NCBI RefSeq assembly: GCF_028748065.1 | Contig: NZ_CP118166.1 | Span: 1,193,501 to 1,257,500, forward strand | DNA length: 64,000 bases | DNA from: Hyphococcus flavus | GTDB taxonomy: Bacteria > Pseudomonadota > Alphaproteobacteria > Caulobacterales > Parvularculaceae | Direction: 5' to 3' | Part shown: piece after piece, positions 18,321-27,604 of the stretch | Numbering within the stretch: position 1 is the stretch's first letter | Layout of the letters: every line of letters starts with the position of its first letter | Translations under genes and position numbers: made by a program | The notes under the pieces: model-generated | What the model was told of the DNA's origin: nothing | The model's database searches: none | Seen by the model: the letters and a program-made list of their open reading frames with translations, nothing else

Positions 18321-20474
18321 ATGGCGCTAAACCGAAAAACACTTGTAACGATAACGTTCTCTTCAATCGCCATCATGAGCGCCGCCTGCGCGCCTGCTAC
18401 TACAGACCCTCACAACAGCGACGATGAAACCGCTATTGCAAGCGAAGACCCGTATTTATGGCTGGAAGAAATAGAGGGCGAGCGCGCCCTGGCGTGGGTT
18501 GAGCAAGAAAACGAACGGAGCCTTCCCGAACTGACGTCTCACCCTTTGTTCGATACGCTTCATCAAGAAGCGACAGACATCCTGACTTCCGATTCCCGCC
18601 TTCCCTATGGGCAGATCATGGGCGATTATATTTACAACCATTGGCAGGACGACATGCATGTGCGCGGTCTCTGGCGGCGCTCTCCTCTGGCGGATTATCT
18701 AATCGGCGCACCCAATTGGACCACGCTGATTGATATCGACCAGCTTGCGCGCGACGAAGAAGAGAACTGGGTATTTCATAATTCCAACTGTCTGGGAAAA
18801 CGTTCCGACAGATGCATGATTGAGCTCTCCCGCGGCGGTCAGGATAAGGCGGTATTCCGGGAATTTTCTCTCGACACGGTGGAATTTGTTGCGGGCGGGT
18901 TCGAGGTTCCTGAAGCGCGCACTTTTGTGAGTTGGGTAGATCAAGACCATTTGCTGGTCGCAACCGACTGGAGCGATGACAGCCTCACAAGTTCCGGATA
19001 CTCAAACGAAGTCAGATTATGGCGACGGGGCAGCTCTCTGAACGAAGCCACGTCTGTCAAAAAAATCTCTAACAACGACACCTTGATTGGTCCGTCATTG
19101 CTGAAATCCAAAGAGGGTAAGATTTCTCTTCTTTTCAGATATTTTTCTGACTGGAACGAACAGGAAGTAACACTATTCTCAGCAGACGGAGAGTTAACGA
19201 CATTGCCCTTTCCGCGACGGTCAGATGTACATGGCCTGATTGGTCGCGAAATCATCATTGGACTGCGTGAAGTCTGGGATTATAGTTCACAAAGTTTTCA
19301 GATCGGCGATATCGTTTCTTACCACCTCGACACCAACACAGCGACTCTCGTTTTGCGGCCTGGAGCTAATCAGGCAGTAAATGATGTCACCATCGCCGGT
19401 GATTACCTGGCCATCGAAATGCTTGAGGATGTTAACGGCGCGCTTTGGCGCATGAAACGAAACGGGCCCGAATGGACGTCTCAATCTATTGGCGTTCCTG
19501 ATAATGGTGTTGTTGAAATCGTTTCTGCTGCAGATGACGGAGAGCACCTGCTGATTTCTTATGAGAGTTTTACTCAACCCAATACGCTTTATGATGTTGG
19601 GCCGGATAACGCCATCACACGCGTTATGGCGACAGACGATCTTTATGACGCCAGTGACGTTGAGGTGCGCCAGCACTTTGCGACAAGCAAAGACGGGACA
19701 CGCGTTCCATATTACCTGATTGGAAAGAAAGCTGTGCTGGATGCTGGCGACGCTCCCGCGATCGAATACGCTTATGGCGGTTTTTTGAGCGCCGTACGCC
19801 CTGTTTACTACGAAAACCCGTCACGGCCACAGCATGGCGCCCTTGCCGGCAAACTCTGGATTAGTCGCGGCGGCATCCTCGCGCTCGCCAACATTCGTGG
19901 CGGCGGAGAATATGGGCCCGCATGGCATTCAGCGGCGCTAAAAGAAAACAGGCAAAAAGCCTTTGATGATTATTACGCTGTTGCCGAAGACATGATCGCC
20001 AAAGGTTACACCAACAGCGAGAAATTAGGCGCGCTTGGACGGTCAAATGGCGGCTTGTTGTTAGGGGCGGCGTTAACCCAGCGCCCTGATCTATACGCCG
20101 CCTATGACATTGGCGTGCCGCTGCTTGATATGCTCCGATATTCACAGCTTGGCGCCGGCGCGAGCTGGACTGGAGAATATGGCGACCCTGCCATCGCTGA
20201 AGAGCGTGCGTTTTTGGAAGACTATTCGCCTTATCAAAACCTTGAACGCGGTCAGCCTTACCCCAAAGTACTATTTTATACCTCGACGCAAGATGACCGC
20301 GTCCACCCCGGTCATGCGCGCAAAATGGCGGCGAAAATGCGGGATTACGGGTATGATTTTTATTACTACGAGAATACGGAAGGCGGCCATGGCGGGACTG
20401 CCAATCAGGAACAGCTCGCTTTCCGCACAGCCTTGGAATACGTCTATTTCTTCACCATGCTGTTCCCCGAATAG
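18321..20474 (+). CDS. Exported prolyl oligopeptidase family (S9) peptidase
   Basis: The 717-residue protein has a lipoprotein-like signal (IMSAACAPATT) and the two-domain prolyl oligopeptidase layout: a beta-propeller (about 60-450) and a C-terminal alpha/beta hydrolase. The catalytic triad is visible: Ser575 in GRSNGG, Asp658 in STQDDRVHPGH, and His690 in EGGHGGTANQ. The N-terminal segment EDPYLWLEEIEGERALAWV is characteristic. It should cleave proline-containing peptides in the periplasm or at the outer membrane. The gene is on the plus strand after regulator 1 and upstream of the M13 peptidase. Confidence 0.93.
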   Translation: MALNRKTLVTITFSSIAIMSAACAPATTDPHNSDDETAIASEDPYLWLEEIEGERALAWVEQENERSLPELTSHPLFDTLHQEATDILTSDSRLPYGQIMGDYIYNHWQDDMHVRGLWRRSPLADYLIGAPNWTTLIDIDQLARDEEENWVFHNSNCLGKRSDRCMIELSRGGQDKAVFREFSLDTVEFVAGGFEVPEARTFVSWVDQDHLLVATDWSDDSLTSSGYSNEVRLWRRGSSLNEATSVKKISNNDTLIGPSLLKSKEGKISLLFRYFSDWNEQEVTLFSADGELTTLPFPRRSDVHGLIGREIIIGLREVWDYSSQSFQIGDIVSYHLDTNTATLVLRPGANQAVNDVTIAGDYLAIEMLEDVNGALWRMKRNGPEWTSQSIGVPDNGVVEIVSAADDGEHLLISYESFTQPNTLYDVGPDNAITRVMATDDLYDASDVEVRQHFATSKDGTRVPYYLIGKKAVLDAGDAPAIEYAYGGFLSAVRPVYYENPSRPQHGALAGKLWISRGGILALANIRGGGEYGPAWHSAALKENRQKAFDDYYAVAEDMIAKGYTNSEKLGALGRSNGGLLLGAALTQRPDLYAAYDIGVPLLDMLRYSQLGAGASWTGEYGDPAIAEERAFLEDYSPYQNLERGQPYPKVLFYTSTQDDRVHPGHARKMAAKMRDYGYDFYYYENTEGGHGGTANQEQLAFRTALEYVYFFTMLFPE

Positions 20475-20622
20475 TGACGCCTTGGAGATATAGGTAGGAC
20501 CTTTACGGATTCCTGTTCATATTTCATTGCTTATTTGAATAATTTTATTATGATCGCCCTGCCTGACGGAGATGGCTCTTCCGTCGGCGTTCGTGTGTCC
20601 ATAATTTCACGAGGGCTTCATA

Positions 20623-22671
20623 ATGCGTTCAAGAACAACAAAACGATCGCTACTGGTTTCCTGTATCGCGGTCGTGCTTTCCGGCTGCGCCTCACCGAGC
20701 AGCACGACGGCGCCTCAAGCAGAGCTTGGCGAGTGGGGCATCGACATGGAAAGCATGAAACCCTCTGTCCACCCTGGCGACAATTTCTTCCATTATGTAA
20801 ACGGAACATGGCTCGATACGTTCGAGATCCCTGCCGATTTCACCAATTACGGGGCGTTTACCGCGCTTTTTGAACGCTCAGAAGCGCGCGTTAAAGCTAT
20901 TATCGACGATTACGCCGAGGGTGATGGCGCGTCAGATCCAAACGGGCAAAAAATCGGCGACTACTACACGGCTTTTCTTGATACTGACGAAATCGAACGG
21001 CGCGGACTGACAACTATCAGTGCAGATTTTGACGCTATCGCCAACGCGGCGACCCATTCTGATATCGTAGCGCTGATGGGTAACGCCGCCCTTTCCCTCG
21101 AAGCGCCATTTTCTATCTACGTTTACGTTGATGCAAAACAGACCGACCGTAACCTCATTCATTTTACGCAAGCGGGACTAGGCCTGCCGAACCGGGAATA
21201 CTATCTTCAGGACCGTTTTACCGACAAACTCGCCGAGTATGAAGTTCATGTCGCCAAGATGTTGGGACTGGCAGGCGTGGAAAATCCCGAATCCAAGGCG
21301 ACGAATATTGTCGCGCTTGAAAAGCGAATGGCTGAATTGCATTGGTCGCAAGAACAACAGCGCGATCCAAACCTGACATATAATCCGTTATCAAAAACAG
21401 AACTGATGGCGCTGGCGCCGCAAATGCCGTGGGACGCTTTTTTTGAAGCCTCGCACATTGCTGATCAAGATGAGTTCATTATCAATGAACTCGACGCTAT
21501 CGAAAACCTGGCGAAACTCTTCACGGACACCCCCGTCCCCCTGTGGCGTGACTATCTGCGCTATCACTATCTCTCCAGCTTTGCCGAAGTCTTGCCGGCA
21601 GCGTTTGATCAGGAAAATTTCCGTTTTTACGGACAGGAACTGAACGGTCAGCAAGAAATACGCGCGCGCTGGAAACGAGGCGTTACCGCTGTGAACAATG
21701 CGCTCGGAGAAGCTGTTGGCAAGATTTATGTAGAGCGCCATTTCCCGGCGGAATCCAAAGAAAAAATGGATGCGCTCATTGGCAATCTGCGCCTGGCCAT
21801 GGCCGAGCGAATTGATCAACTGGACTGGATGTCTGACCAGACAAAACAAGAAGCCCGCACCAAACTTGAAAAGTTCAGGGCTTATATCGGCTACCCCGAC
21901 GAATGGCGCGACTATGGTCCGCTGTCGGTTGAGCCGGGTGATGCGCTTGGTAATCTGAAACGTTCTCGCATCGCCAATAGCGAATATTTTCTCGCGCGTC
22001 TCGGCAAGCCCGTGGAGCCCGGTAAAGAATGGGGAATGCTGCCGCACACTGTTAATGCCTACTACAGCCCGCCGCGCAACGCGATCTACTTTCCTGCAGC
22101 GATATTACAGCCTCCCTTCTTTGACCCGGCTGCTGACCCAGCGGTTAACTATGGCGGCATTGGCGCTGTTATCGGTCACGAAATCGGTCACGGCTTTGAC
22201 GATCAGGGCCGCAAACAAGATGGCGATGGTTTGCTGCGGGACTGGTGGGCGCCCATGGACGCAGACCAGTTTGCACAAAAAACGAAGAAACTCGGCGAGC
22301 AATTCGAGCAATATGAGCCGCTCCCGGGTGAATTCATTAATCCCAACCTGACAATGGGTGAAAATGTCGGTGATCTTGGCGGGCTGGCAATGGCCTATTA
22401 CGCATACAAACTTTCCTTGAACGGTGAAGAAGCGCCCGTCTTATCAGGTTATTCAGGCGACCAGCGCTTCTTCATGGCCTGGGCGCAAGTATGGCGCCGC
22501 AAGTACCGTGAAGACGAGATGCGTATGCGGATGGTTGTCGACCCACACAGCCCTTCCGAGTTCCGAACAAATGGCATCGTTCGCAATATGGACGCCTGGT
22601 ACGATGCTTTCGAAATAGAGGCTCACCATGACCTCTACCTCCCTCCCGCTGATCGTGTCTCCATCTGGTAA
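20623..22671 (+). CDS. Exported M13 family (neprilysin-like) metallopeptidase
   Basis: The 682-residue protein carries a lipobox (VVLSGCASPSS) and then the M13 layout: an N-terminal DxxxxPGDNFFHYVNGTW segment, a long helical middle, and the C-terminal catalytic lobe. The zinc site is GHEIGHGFDDQG with HExxH at 519-523, and the third ligand lies in ENVGDLGGLAMAYYAY. The substrate-binding NAYYSPPRNAIYFPAAILQPP precedes the zinc motif, and the protein ends with the usual YLPPADRVSIW. Length is typical of bacterial PepO-like enzymes. It follows the S9 gene and precedes regulator 2, suggesting a peptide-scavenging set. Confidence 0.95.
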   Translation: MRSRTTKRSLLVSCIAVVLSGCASPSSTTAPQAELGEWGIDMESMKPSVHPGDNFFHYVNGTWLDTFEIPADFTNYGAFTALFERSEARVKAIIDDYAEGDGASDPNGQKIGDYYTAFLDTDEIERRGLTTISADFDAIANAATHSDIVALMGNAALSLEAPFSIYVYVDAKQTDRNLIHFTQAGLGLPNREYYLQDRFTDKLAEYEVHVAKMLGLAGVENPESKATNIVALEKRMAELHWSQEQQRDPNLTYNPLSKTELMALAPQMPWDAFFEASHIADQDEFIINELDAIENLAKLFTDTPVPLWRDYLRYHYLSSFAEVLPAAFDQENFRFYGQELNGQQEIRARWKRGVTAVNNALGEAVGKIYVERHFPAESKEKMDALIGNLRLAMAERIDQLDWMSDQTKQEARTKLEKFRAYIGYPDEWRDYGPLSVEPGDALGNLKRSRIANSEYFLARLGKPVEPGKEWGMLPHTVNAYYSPPRNAIYFPAAILQPPFFDPAADPAVNYGGIGAVIGHEIGHGFDDQGRKQDGDGLLRDWWAPMDADQFAQKTKKLGEQFEQYEPLPGEFINPNLTMGENVGDLGGLAMAYYAYKLSLNGEEAPVLSGYSGDQRFFMAWAQVWRRKYREDEMRMRMVVDPHSPSEFRTNGIVRNMDAWYDAFEIEAHHDLYLPPADRVSIW

Positions 22672-22751
22672 CAGTATGCGCGGCCCCCTTCACCGCATGA
22701 GATCGATCGGCGGGAGCCCACTTTAACCGGCTTAACCGGGAAAGACTTGGC

Positions 22752-23402
22752 ATGTCGCAAGCGGAGGCGGATACATGTTTCACAACGGTTCACTGCGAAG
22801 CACATGTAACGTCGAGCGACAACTCCCCCAAGAAAGCAGATGTTTATTATATAAAAAGCCCTGACCAGCGCGAATTATTGGCTTCAACGCGCTTGCAACC
22901 GATCGGAGATCTTCTCTCGGCAAAGGGGCCAATGTCCGTGAAGGAAATCGCAGCCGCGTTGGGTCAACGACCCTCTGCGCTTTATCATCACATCAAAAAA
23001 GCGGTGAAGGCCGGTCTGATTGTTGAAACCGGCAGCCGTACGATAAACCGGCGCAAGGAAGTATTATACGATACGCCGGCCGTGAAAATGCGCTTCGGCT
23101 TTTCTGTGGCGGACAAGAAGTTAAAGCCGTTGTGGCGCAAAATTCAAACCGCACACAGCCGACAAGCGGACAGAGACTTTATTGGCGCATTGGACAATTC
23201 AAAAATCATAGACGATGGGCCGCAACGCAACTTACGCACGTTCCGACTTGTCGGTGCGCCGGATCCGGTTGCCCTGTCGAAAATCAATCAAAAAATTGAG
23301 GAAATAAGCGCATTGATGTGGGAGAGCGCTGGGCAGGACAATCCGCTGATCGCCATTACCTGTGTTGTTGCGCCAATGCCGCCGAAAAGCAGCCTCGATT
23401 AG
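22752..23402 (+). CDS. HTH (ArsR-like) transcriptional regulator, peptidase-block paralogue 2
   Basis: The 216-residue protein is clearly paralogous to the regulator at 17502-18095. It shares the winged helix (GPMSVKEIAAALGQRPSALYHH), the GSRTINRRKEVLYDTP wing region and the C-terminal KINQKIEEISALMWE segment. The N-terminal 30 residues differ and are not conserved. It follows the M13 gene by 80 bases on the same strand and may be cotranscribed with it. The effector is unknown. Two copies flanking the S9-M13 pair suggest duplication within the locus rather than independent recruitment. Confidence 0.8.
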   Translation: MSQAEADTCFTTVHCEAHVTSSDNSPKKADVYYIKSPDQRELLASTRLQPIGDLLSAKGPMSVKEIAAALGQRPSALYHHIKKAVKAGLIVETGSRTINRRKEVLYDTPAVKMRFGFSVADKKLKPLWRKIQTAHSRQADRDFIGALDNSKIIDDGPQRNLRTFRLVGAPDPVALSKINQKIEEISALMWESAGQDNPLIAITCVVAPMPPKSSLD

Positions 23403-23468
23403 GCAGCAATGTACGCCTCGTCGGCAGACTGACAGCATCCCTGCTGTTTTTTCACTTCAAACTGGGCT

Positions 23469-24392
23469 TTAAAGCCGCCGGATCGTTGCTTTGTTACGCT
23501 CCAACTCCGGACGAAGCTGCTTGAACGCGCGGCCATAGCGATAAAATGGTATGCGCGGATGCAAGTGGTGAACGAGGTGATAGTTCTGATTCACCATCGC
23601 GGCGACAATCAACGGCTGCATCAGACCACGCCCGAACCAAATGTTCGTATTTTGATATTTCTCACGGCTTTCATGAGGGCAGTGGACCGCATAAGCAAGA
23701 AACCCCAGCGCGATCATCACCATGAGGCATGGCAGGGTCCACAACATGAAAACTTCATAACCAATGCCAAGAGCAAAGGCGGCGGCGATAATGCCGAGGA
23801 TCGCAAGCCGCTGCACCCAGATCGAAATAATCGTTTTCCGAGTAACAAAACCCTGTTTCGCAAGCCGGTGCAGTATGATTTCGTATCCGACGAGCAAGCC
23901 GGCGGCGCGCCCAAGTATATCGAAAAAGTTTTTCCCAGCGAACCACATATCGCCATCGAGCGTCGGATGATTAGTCATCCGGTGGTGTGCAAGGTGCACA
24001 GCCTTGAACGCAGCGAAAGGCAAAAAGAAAGGAAACGAGCCAATCTGCCCGAGCGCATCATTAAACCATTTCCATTCGGACCGGGCGCCGGAAATATTCC
24101 TGTGGGTCGCTTCGTGGTTGAAGTCTGAAAGCACGTAGAAAAGCCCGAAGTTGAGAAATGTTCCGGCCCAGACCGGAATAACCCCAGTGACCGCAGCCCA
24201 GGAAACACCGATCAGTCCCGCCCACAACCCGAAGAACAATCCAACAAGCGGCCAAGCGATCGTATTGGAAATTGTTAGCGGGACATCGTCGCCGCTATGA
24301 TCGCGCAACGGCAGCCTCACGACTTCCGGTGCCAAAGCACCTTCAGCGACAGGCTTCGTTTGAGGTTCAAAAGGTTGTGCGGTTTCAGACAT
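23469..24392 (-). CDS. Membrane fatty-acid desaturase/hydroxylase family protein
   Basis: The 307-residue membrane protein has the three histidine boxes of the desaturase/hydroxylase superfamily: HEATH at 93-97, HLAHH at 133-137, and HLVHH at 272-276. Four or so hydrophobic segments surround them, beginning with NTIAWPLVGLFFGLWAGLIG. These di-iron enzymes desaturate or hydroxylate acyl chains or carotenoids in the inner membrane; the substrate cannot be told from sequence. The ATG at 24392 lacks a clear Shine-Dalgarno and is preceded by a perfect TTAA-N7-TTAA; a TTG start at 24422 is possible. The gene is divergent from the histidine kinase gene. Confidence 0.85.
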   Translation of the reverse strand: MSETAQPFEPQTKPVAEGALAPEVVRLPLRDHSGDDVPLTISNTIAWPLVGLFFGLWAGLIGVSWAAVTGVIPVWAGTFLNFGLFYVLSDFNHEATHRNISGARSEWKWFNDALGQIGSFPFFLPFAAFKAVHLAHHRMTNHPTLDGDMWFAGKNFFDILGRAAGLLVGYEIILHRLAKQGFVTRKTIISIWVQRLAILGIIAAAFALGIGYEVFMLWTLPCLMVMIALGFLAYAVHCPHESREKYQNTNIWFGRGLMQPLIVAAMVNQNYHLVHHLHPRIPFYRYGRAFKQLRPELERNKATIRRL

Positions 24393-24406
24393 TAATGAGA
24401 TGTTAA
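24392..24406. promoter_or_regulatory. CtrA-box-like TTAA-N7-TTAA at desaturase start
   Basis: TTAA at 24392-24395 and TTAA at 24403-24406 are separated by exactly seven bases, the full CtrA consensus. The box touches the desaturase ATG, so binding could repress it. About one such match is expected by chance in a window this long, so this is a weak candidate. Confidence 0.35.
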
Positions 24407-24522
24407 TCGCTTTTTTCCCCAAAACAAGAAGGCGCTGCGTTAGGGCGCATCATTAAAGTTTTCGCCCCCGGAACAGAGCTGCGCCAACAGGGCGTTAACT
24501 CTCTTGCGCTAACTGTAATCAC

Positions 24523-25989
24523 ATGACCGGTTCCGACATTTCAGCGCAGCGCGAGCAGCGTCGCCAGGGGCCTATAGAGCGCTTTCGAGGCGTCCTCGAA
24601 CGCGACGGGATTTCTGCATCCACAACCCGGTTCAAGGATGCCGAAACCGAGGCCAGATATATGGACTCCCTGGTCAAGGGAACCTTGCCGACGGAACGGG
24701 TCTTATGGATCTCAGTTATCGGCGCCTATTTCTCGTTCGGCATTCTCGACATTCTGACGATCCGAGAGAACCTTGAACATTTTCTATGGGTCAGGCTCTT
24801 CACCGGTCTTGCGATTGTCGGCTTGATACCACTTTCATTTGTTGGTCGTATCAAACCGCATTTCGGCTGGCTTTCAGCAGCCGCGATCTTCATTTCGGCG
24901 CAGGCGATCATCTACATGATCCTAATGATGCCGGCAGAAGGATCTCCGCCCTACATCATCGGCGTGCTTGTCGTTTTCATCGCCACATCCTGTTTGATGA
25001 GAATTCCGTTTCGGGTGGCGGCTAGCGTTTATATATTTTCGTCGCTTGTCTATTTCGCAGTCTTGAGTTTTGACACCGAGTTCACCTCGATTGACAGAAT
25101 CTCCGGCTACTTTTTCATGTTTTCTATCGTGAATGTCGCCGTTCTAACGATTTATACGCAGGAAATTCGCGCGCGTATGATCTGGCTGCGCGACGAACAA
25201 AGACAGCGCGACGCCGCTATCATCGAAAAACTCCTTATTGAGGCGACGGCTGCTGACCAATCAAAAATCAACTTCCTGTCGATGATGAGCCACGAGTTAA
25301 GAACACCGTTGCATCAGATCATCGGCTATACGGAAGTCGTCACAAACGCATGCAAGGCCGCTAATGACGATGACGAAAATGTGCGCCATTTGAACGAAAT
25401 TCATGGCTCTGCGCACGTCCTCTTGGCGCGCATCCAGAAGATGCTTCGCTTTGCCGATGCGACAGCAGGTAAAATGAAATATGAGCTCGCTGATACGCCC
25501 GTATCCGAACTGGTGGACGTATCGATTGAACAAATGCGCGGCGGGCTTGAGAAAAAATCCATTAGCGTCGATACAAGTGAACTCGAAGACGCAAGCATTG
25601 ATATCGATATCGTGCATACGTGTTATGCGCTCAACAACATACTTGAAAACGCCATCGCCGCCTCACCGCAGAACGCAACCTTGTGGGTTAAAGGCGCACG
25701 ATTGGCGGATGGCGGATATGAACTGGTGCTTCGCGATGAAGGCAAAGGCATGTCGGCGCAACAAATTGACAAGGTGCTGAAGCCATTTACCCAAGGCGAG
25801 CATGCGCTTGCCCGTTCGCGGGAAGGCATGGGACTGGGCCTCACACTGGCAACCAGAATCTTCCGCGATCAACGCGCCTCAATTCGGCTTGAGTCGAAAG
25901 AGGGTAACGGGCTCAGCGTTATCATCACCTTCGCCGCGCCGGTTGAGTTAACAGAGGATGCTGTCGGACCGTCCCTGCAGACAGGTTAG
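24523..25989 (+). CDS. Polytopic membrane sensor histidine kinase
   Basis: The 488-residue kinase has an N-terminal membrane domain of about six helices (residues 62-215, starting VLWISVIGAYFSFGILDIL) with little periplasmic sequence, a short linker, a HisKA domain with His257 in MMSHELRTPLHQIIGYTE, and a HATPase_c domain. The N box is YALNNILENAIAA, the G boxes are RDEGKGMS and GMGLGLTLATRI. There is no receiver or HAMP domain. Such compact membrane sensors are typical of hydrophobic-signal receptors (PhcS, LqsS), but also of other kinases. It is convergent with the PhcB-like methyltransferase gene, with only three bases between stop codons. No response regulator is adjacent. Confidence 0.88.
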   Translation: MTGSDISAQREQRRQGPIERFRGVLERDGISASTTRFKDAETEARYMDSLVKGTLPTERVLWISVIGAYFSFGILDILTIRENLEHFLWVRLFTGLAIVGLIPLSFVGRIKPHFGWLSAAAIFISAQAIIYMILMMPAEGSPPYIIGVLVVFIATSCLMRIPFRVAASVYIFSSLVYFAVLSFDTEFTSIDRISGYFFMFSIVNVAVLTIYTQEIRARMIWLRDEQRQRDAAIIEKLLIEATAADQSKINFLSMMSHELRTPLHQIIGYTEVVTNACKAANDDDENVRHLNEIHGSAHVLLARIQKMLRFADATAGKMKYELADTPVSELVDVSIEQMRGGLEKKSISVDTSELEDASIDIDIVHTCYALNNILENAIAASPQNATLWVKGARLADGGYELVLRDEGKGMSAQQIDKVLKPFTQGEHALARSREGMGLGLTLATRIFRDQRASIRLESKEGNGLSVIITFAAPVELTEDAVGPSLQTG

Positions 25990-25992
25990 GGC

Positions 25993-27441
25993 TTAAGCGA
26001 CAGGCTTTTCGACAACCAGGAAATAAACCGCATCCATCGGATCCGGCACAACAGAAACGATAGCGCCTGGAATTTCACGCGCCATGGCGCGCATCTCATC
26101 TTCATTACGGAAATAAAGGCTCCAGTCAGTAATATACTCTAATGGCCAGATCATGCCGGTCGCACGATTATTCACGTTACCAACGATCACTTTGCCGCCC
26201 GGGCGGACAAAATCATAAAGCCGTTTTACAAACCGCTGCGCCAACAGCGGGTTCAGGTAATCAACGAATCCAGATGAATAGATAACGTCGTTGTTCGCGA
26301 ACGCTGCATTCTCTGGCGTCGGACGCAACATCTCTCTGAAGGAAATATTCAGTCCGGTAAGCGAAATACGATCACGGTCTTTTAAACCGGCAACCCGGTC
26401 AAACGCATAATCGAGCGCCGCAGGCTCCTGATCCACAAGCGTGACCCGCCATGTCACATTATCCGGCGTTGCTTCCAGCAGGTCTTCAAGCTCACGCGCC
26501 GGACCGCAGCCAACACTGGTAATGGAAAGTTCGCGCTTGCCCGAATCTGTTTGACGCAGCGCGTGATCAGCGATCAAAGTCGCCACCATTTCCATTCGGG
26601 TAATAATCGCACGGGAGGCGATCATTCCCAGAAGGTGCAAAAACTTCTCGGCGACGCGCTCGCCTTCCGGCTTTTGCTCGTACCCGTAGTTCATGATCTT
26701 GTAATCGCCCGGATACCCTGCGGGCTTGAACAGGCAGCGCGCCCAGCCGGGACCTGCCAGCAACATCTGCGTCACTGTTCTTTCAGTGTACGTCTTGTAT
26801 CCAATGCGCTGCTGTTTATCCGCATGTATGGCAGCGGTAAGCGCATTGCCTTCCTGTAGGATGTCTAGCCATTCCGCTTCAGCGGAGTTGGCGAGGTCCC
26901 GCGCGATCTCGTTTCGCTCATTCTCGCCAATGGTCGGCTCGATCGGCGCAACAAATTGTTGGATGCGTTGCAGATAACCGCCAATAAAAGCTGATGCATC
27001 AGCACAAAACGTCTTATACTCTGTACTCGGCTGCGGCGCCTCGGCGCGCGTCTTATCGACCCGTGCAAGAATGCTGGCGTTTTCACGGATCAGCCAATCA
27101 AGGTCAAAGTTGTTTTCTTCCAGTTCGAAACCGGCGCTAATCCCGCCTGGCCCCGCCATATGGCGAGCCTTTCGCGCCGCTCCGAGAAACAACTCGCGTC
27201 CCGACTGGGTGAGGCGAAGAACACCCTTGGACCCCGGCGCCGCATAGGGATTGTCATCTTGCCGCTTACGGCTGATGCATCCCGCACCGCGGGCGCTGAT
27301 ATTATCGAGATCAAAGGTCTCGTCTTCAAAAACAAGCTTGGGCGGGCGGCCAGAGAAAATTTCGGCGGCCTCATAGCGGCTGGGCCGGAAAAATTTCGCT
27401 TTTCCAGACGCGCCAGGGAGATTCTCATAACTTTTCGACAT
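25993..27441 (-). CDS. PhcB-like class I SAM methyltransferase with N-terminal PilZ-like segment
   Basis: The product is about 482 residues from the ATG at 27441. The N-terminal ~90 residues resemble a PilZ-like beta domain (PSRYEAAEIFSGRPPKLVF, DNISARGAGCIS). A helical middle region contains LFKPAGYPGDYKIMNYGYE and a Rossmann methyltransferase domain follows, with SITSVGCGPARELEDLL (SAM motif I), VTLVDQEPAALDYA and YSSGFVDYLNPLLAQRFVKR. This architecture matches proteins annotated as 3-hydroxypalmitate methyl ester biosynthesis (PhcB family), which make a fatty-acid methyl ester signal in Ralstonia. The assignment is from recalled motifs; substrate is inferred. The convergent kinase neighbour adds support. 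Confidence 0.65.
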   Translation of the reverse strand: MSKSYENLPGASGKAKFFRPSRYEAAEIFSGRPPKLVFEDETFDLDNISARGAGCISRKRQDDNPYAAPGSKGVLRLTQSGRELFLGAARKARHMAGPGGISAGFELEENNFDLDWLIRENASILARVDKTRAEAPQPSTEYKTFCADASAFIGGYLQRIQQFVAPIEPTIGENERNEIARDLANSAEAEWLDILQEGNALTAAIHADKQQRIGYKTYTERTVTQMLLAGPGWARCLFKPAGYPGDYKIMNYGYEQKPEGERVAEKFLHLLGMIASRAIITRMEMVATLIADHALRQTDSGKRELSITSVGCGPARELEDLLEATPDNVTWRVTLVDQEPAALDYAFDRVAGLKDRDRISLTGLNISFREMLRPTPENAAFANNDVIYSSGFVDYLNPLLAQRFVKRLYDFVRPGGKVIVGNVNNRATGMIWPLEYITDWSLYFRNEDEMRAMAREIPGAIVSVVPDPMDAVYFLVVEKPVA

Positions 27442-27604
27442 TACGCCACCCAGGTTATGCACCTCTCCCCACCGGGTAAGTATGCCTAACAAAACGTAAA
27501 GATCAATCTCTGGAGCGTGATTTGTTGCGGCATTCGAATGGTTAACGACGCTTTTCTCTCACTACGCTGAAGAAATATCGCATCGGCATAGACACTCAGC
27601 CCGC

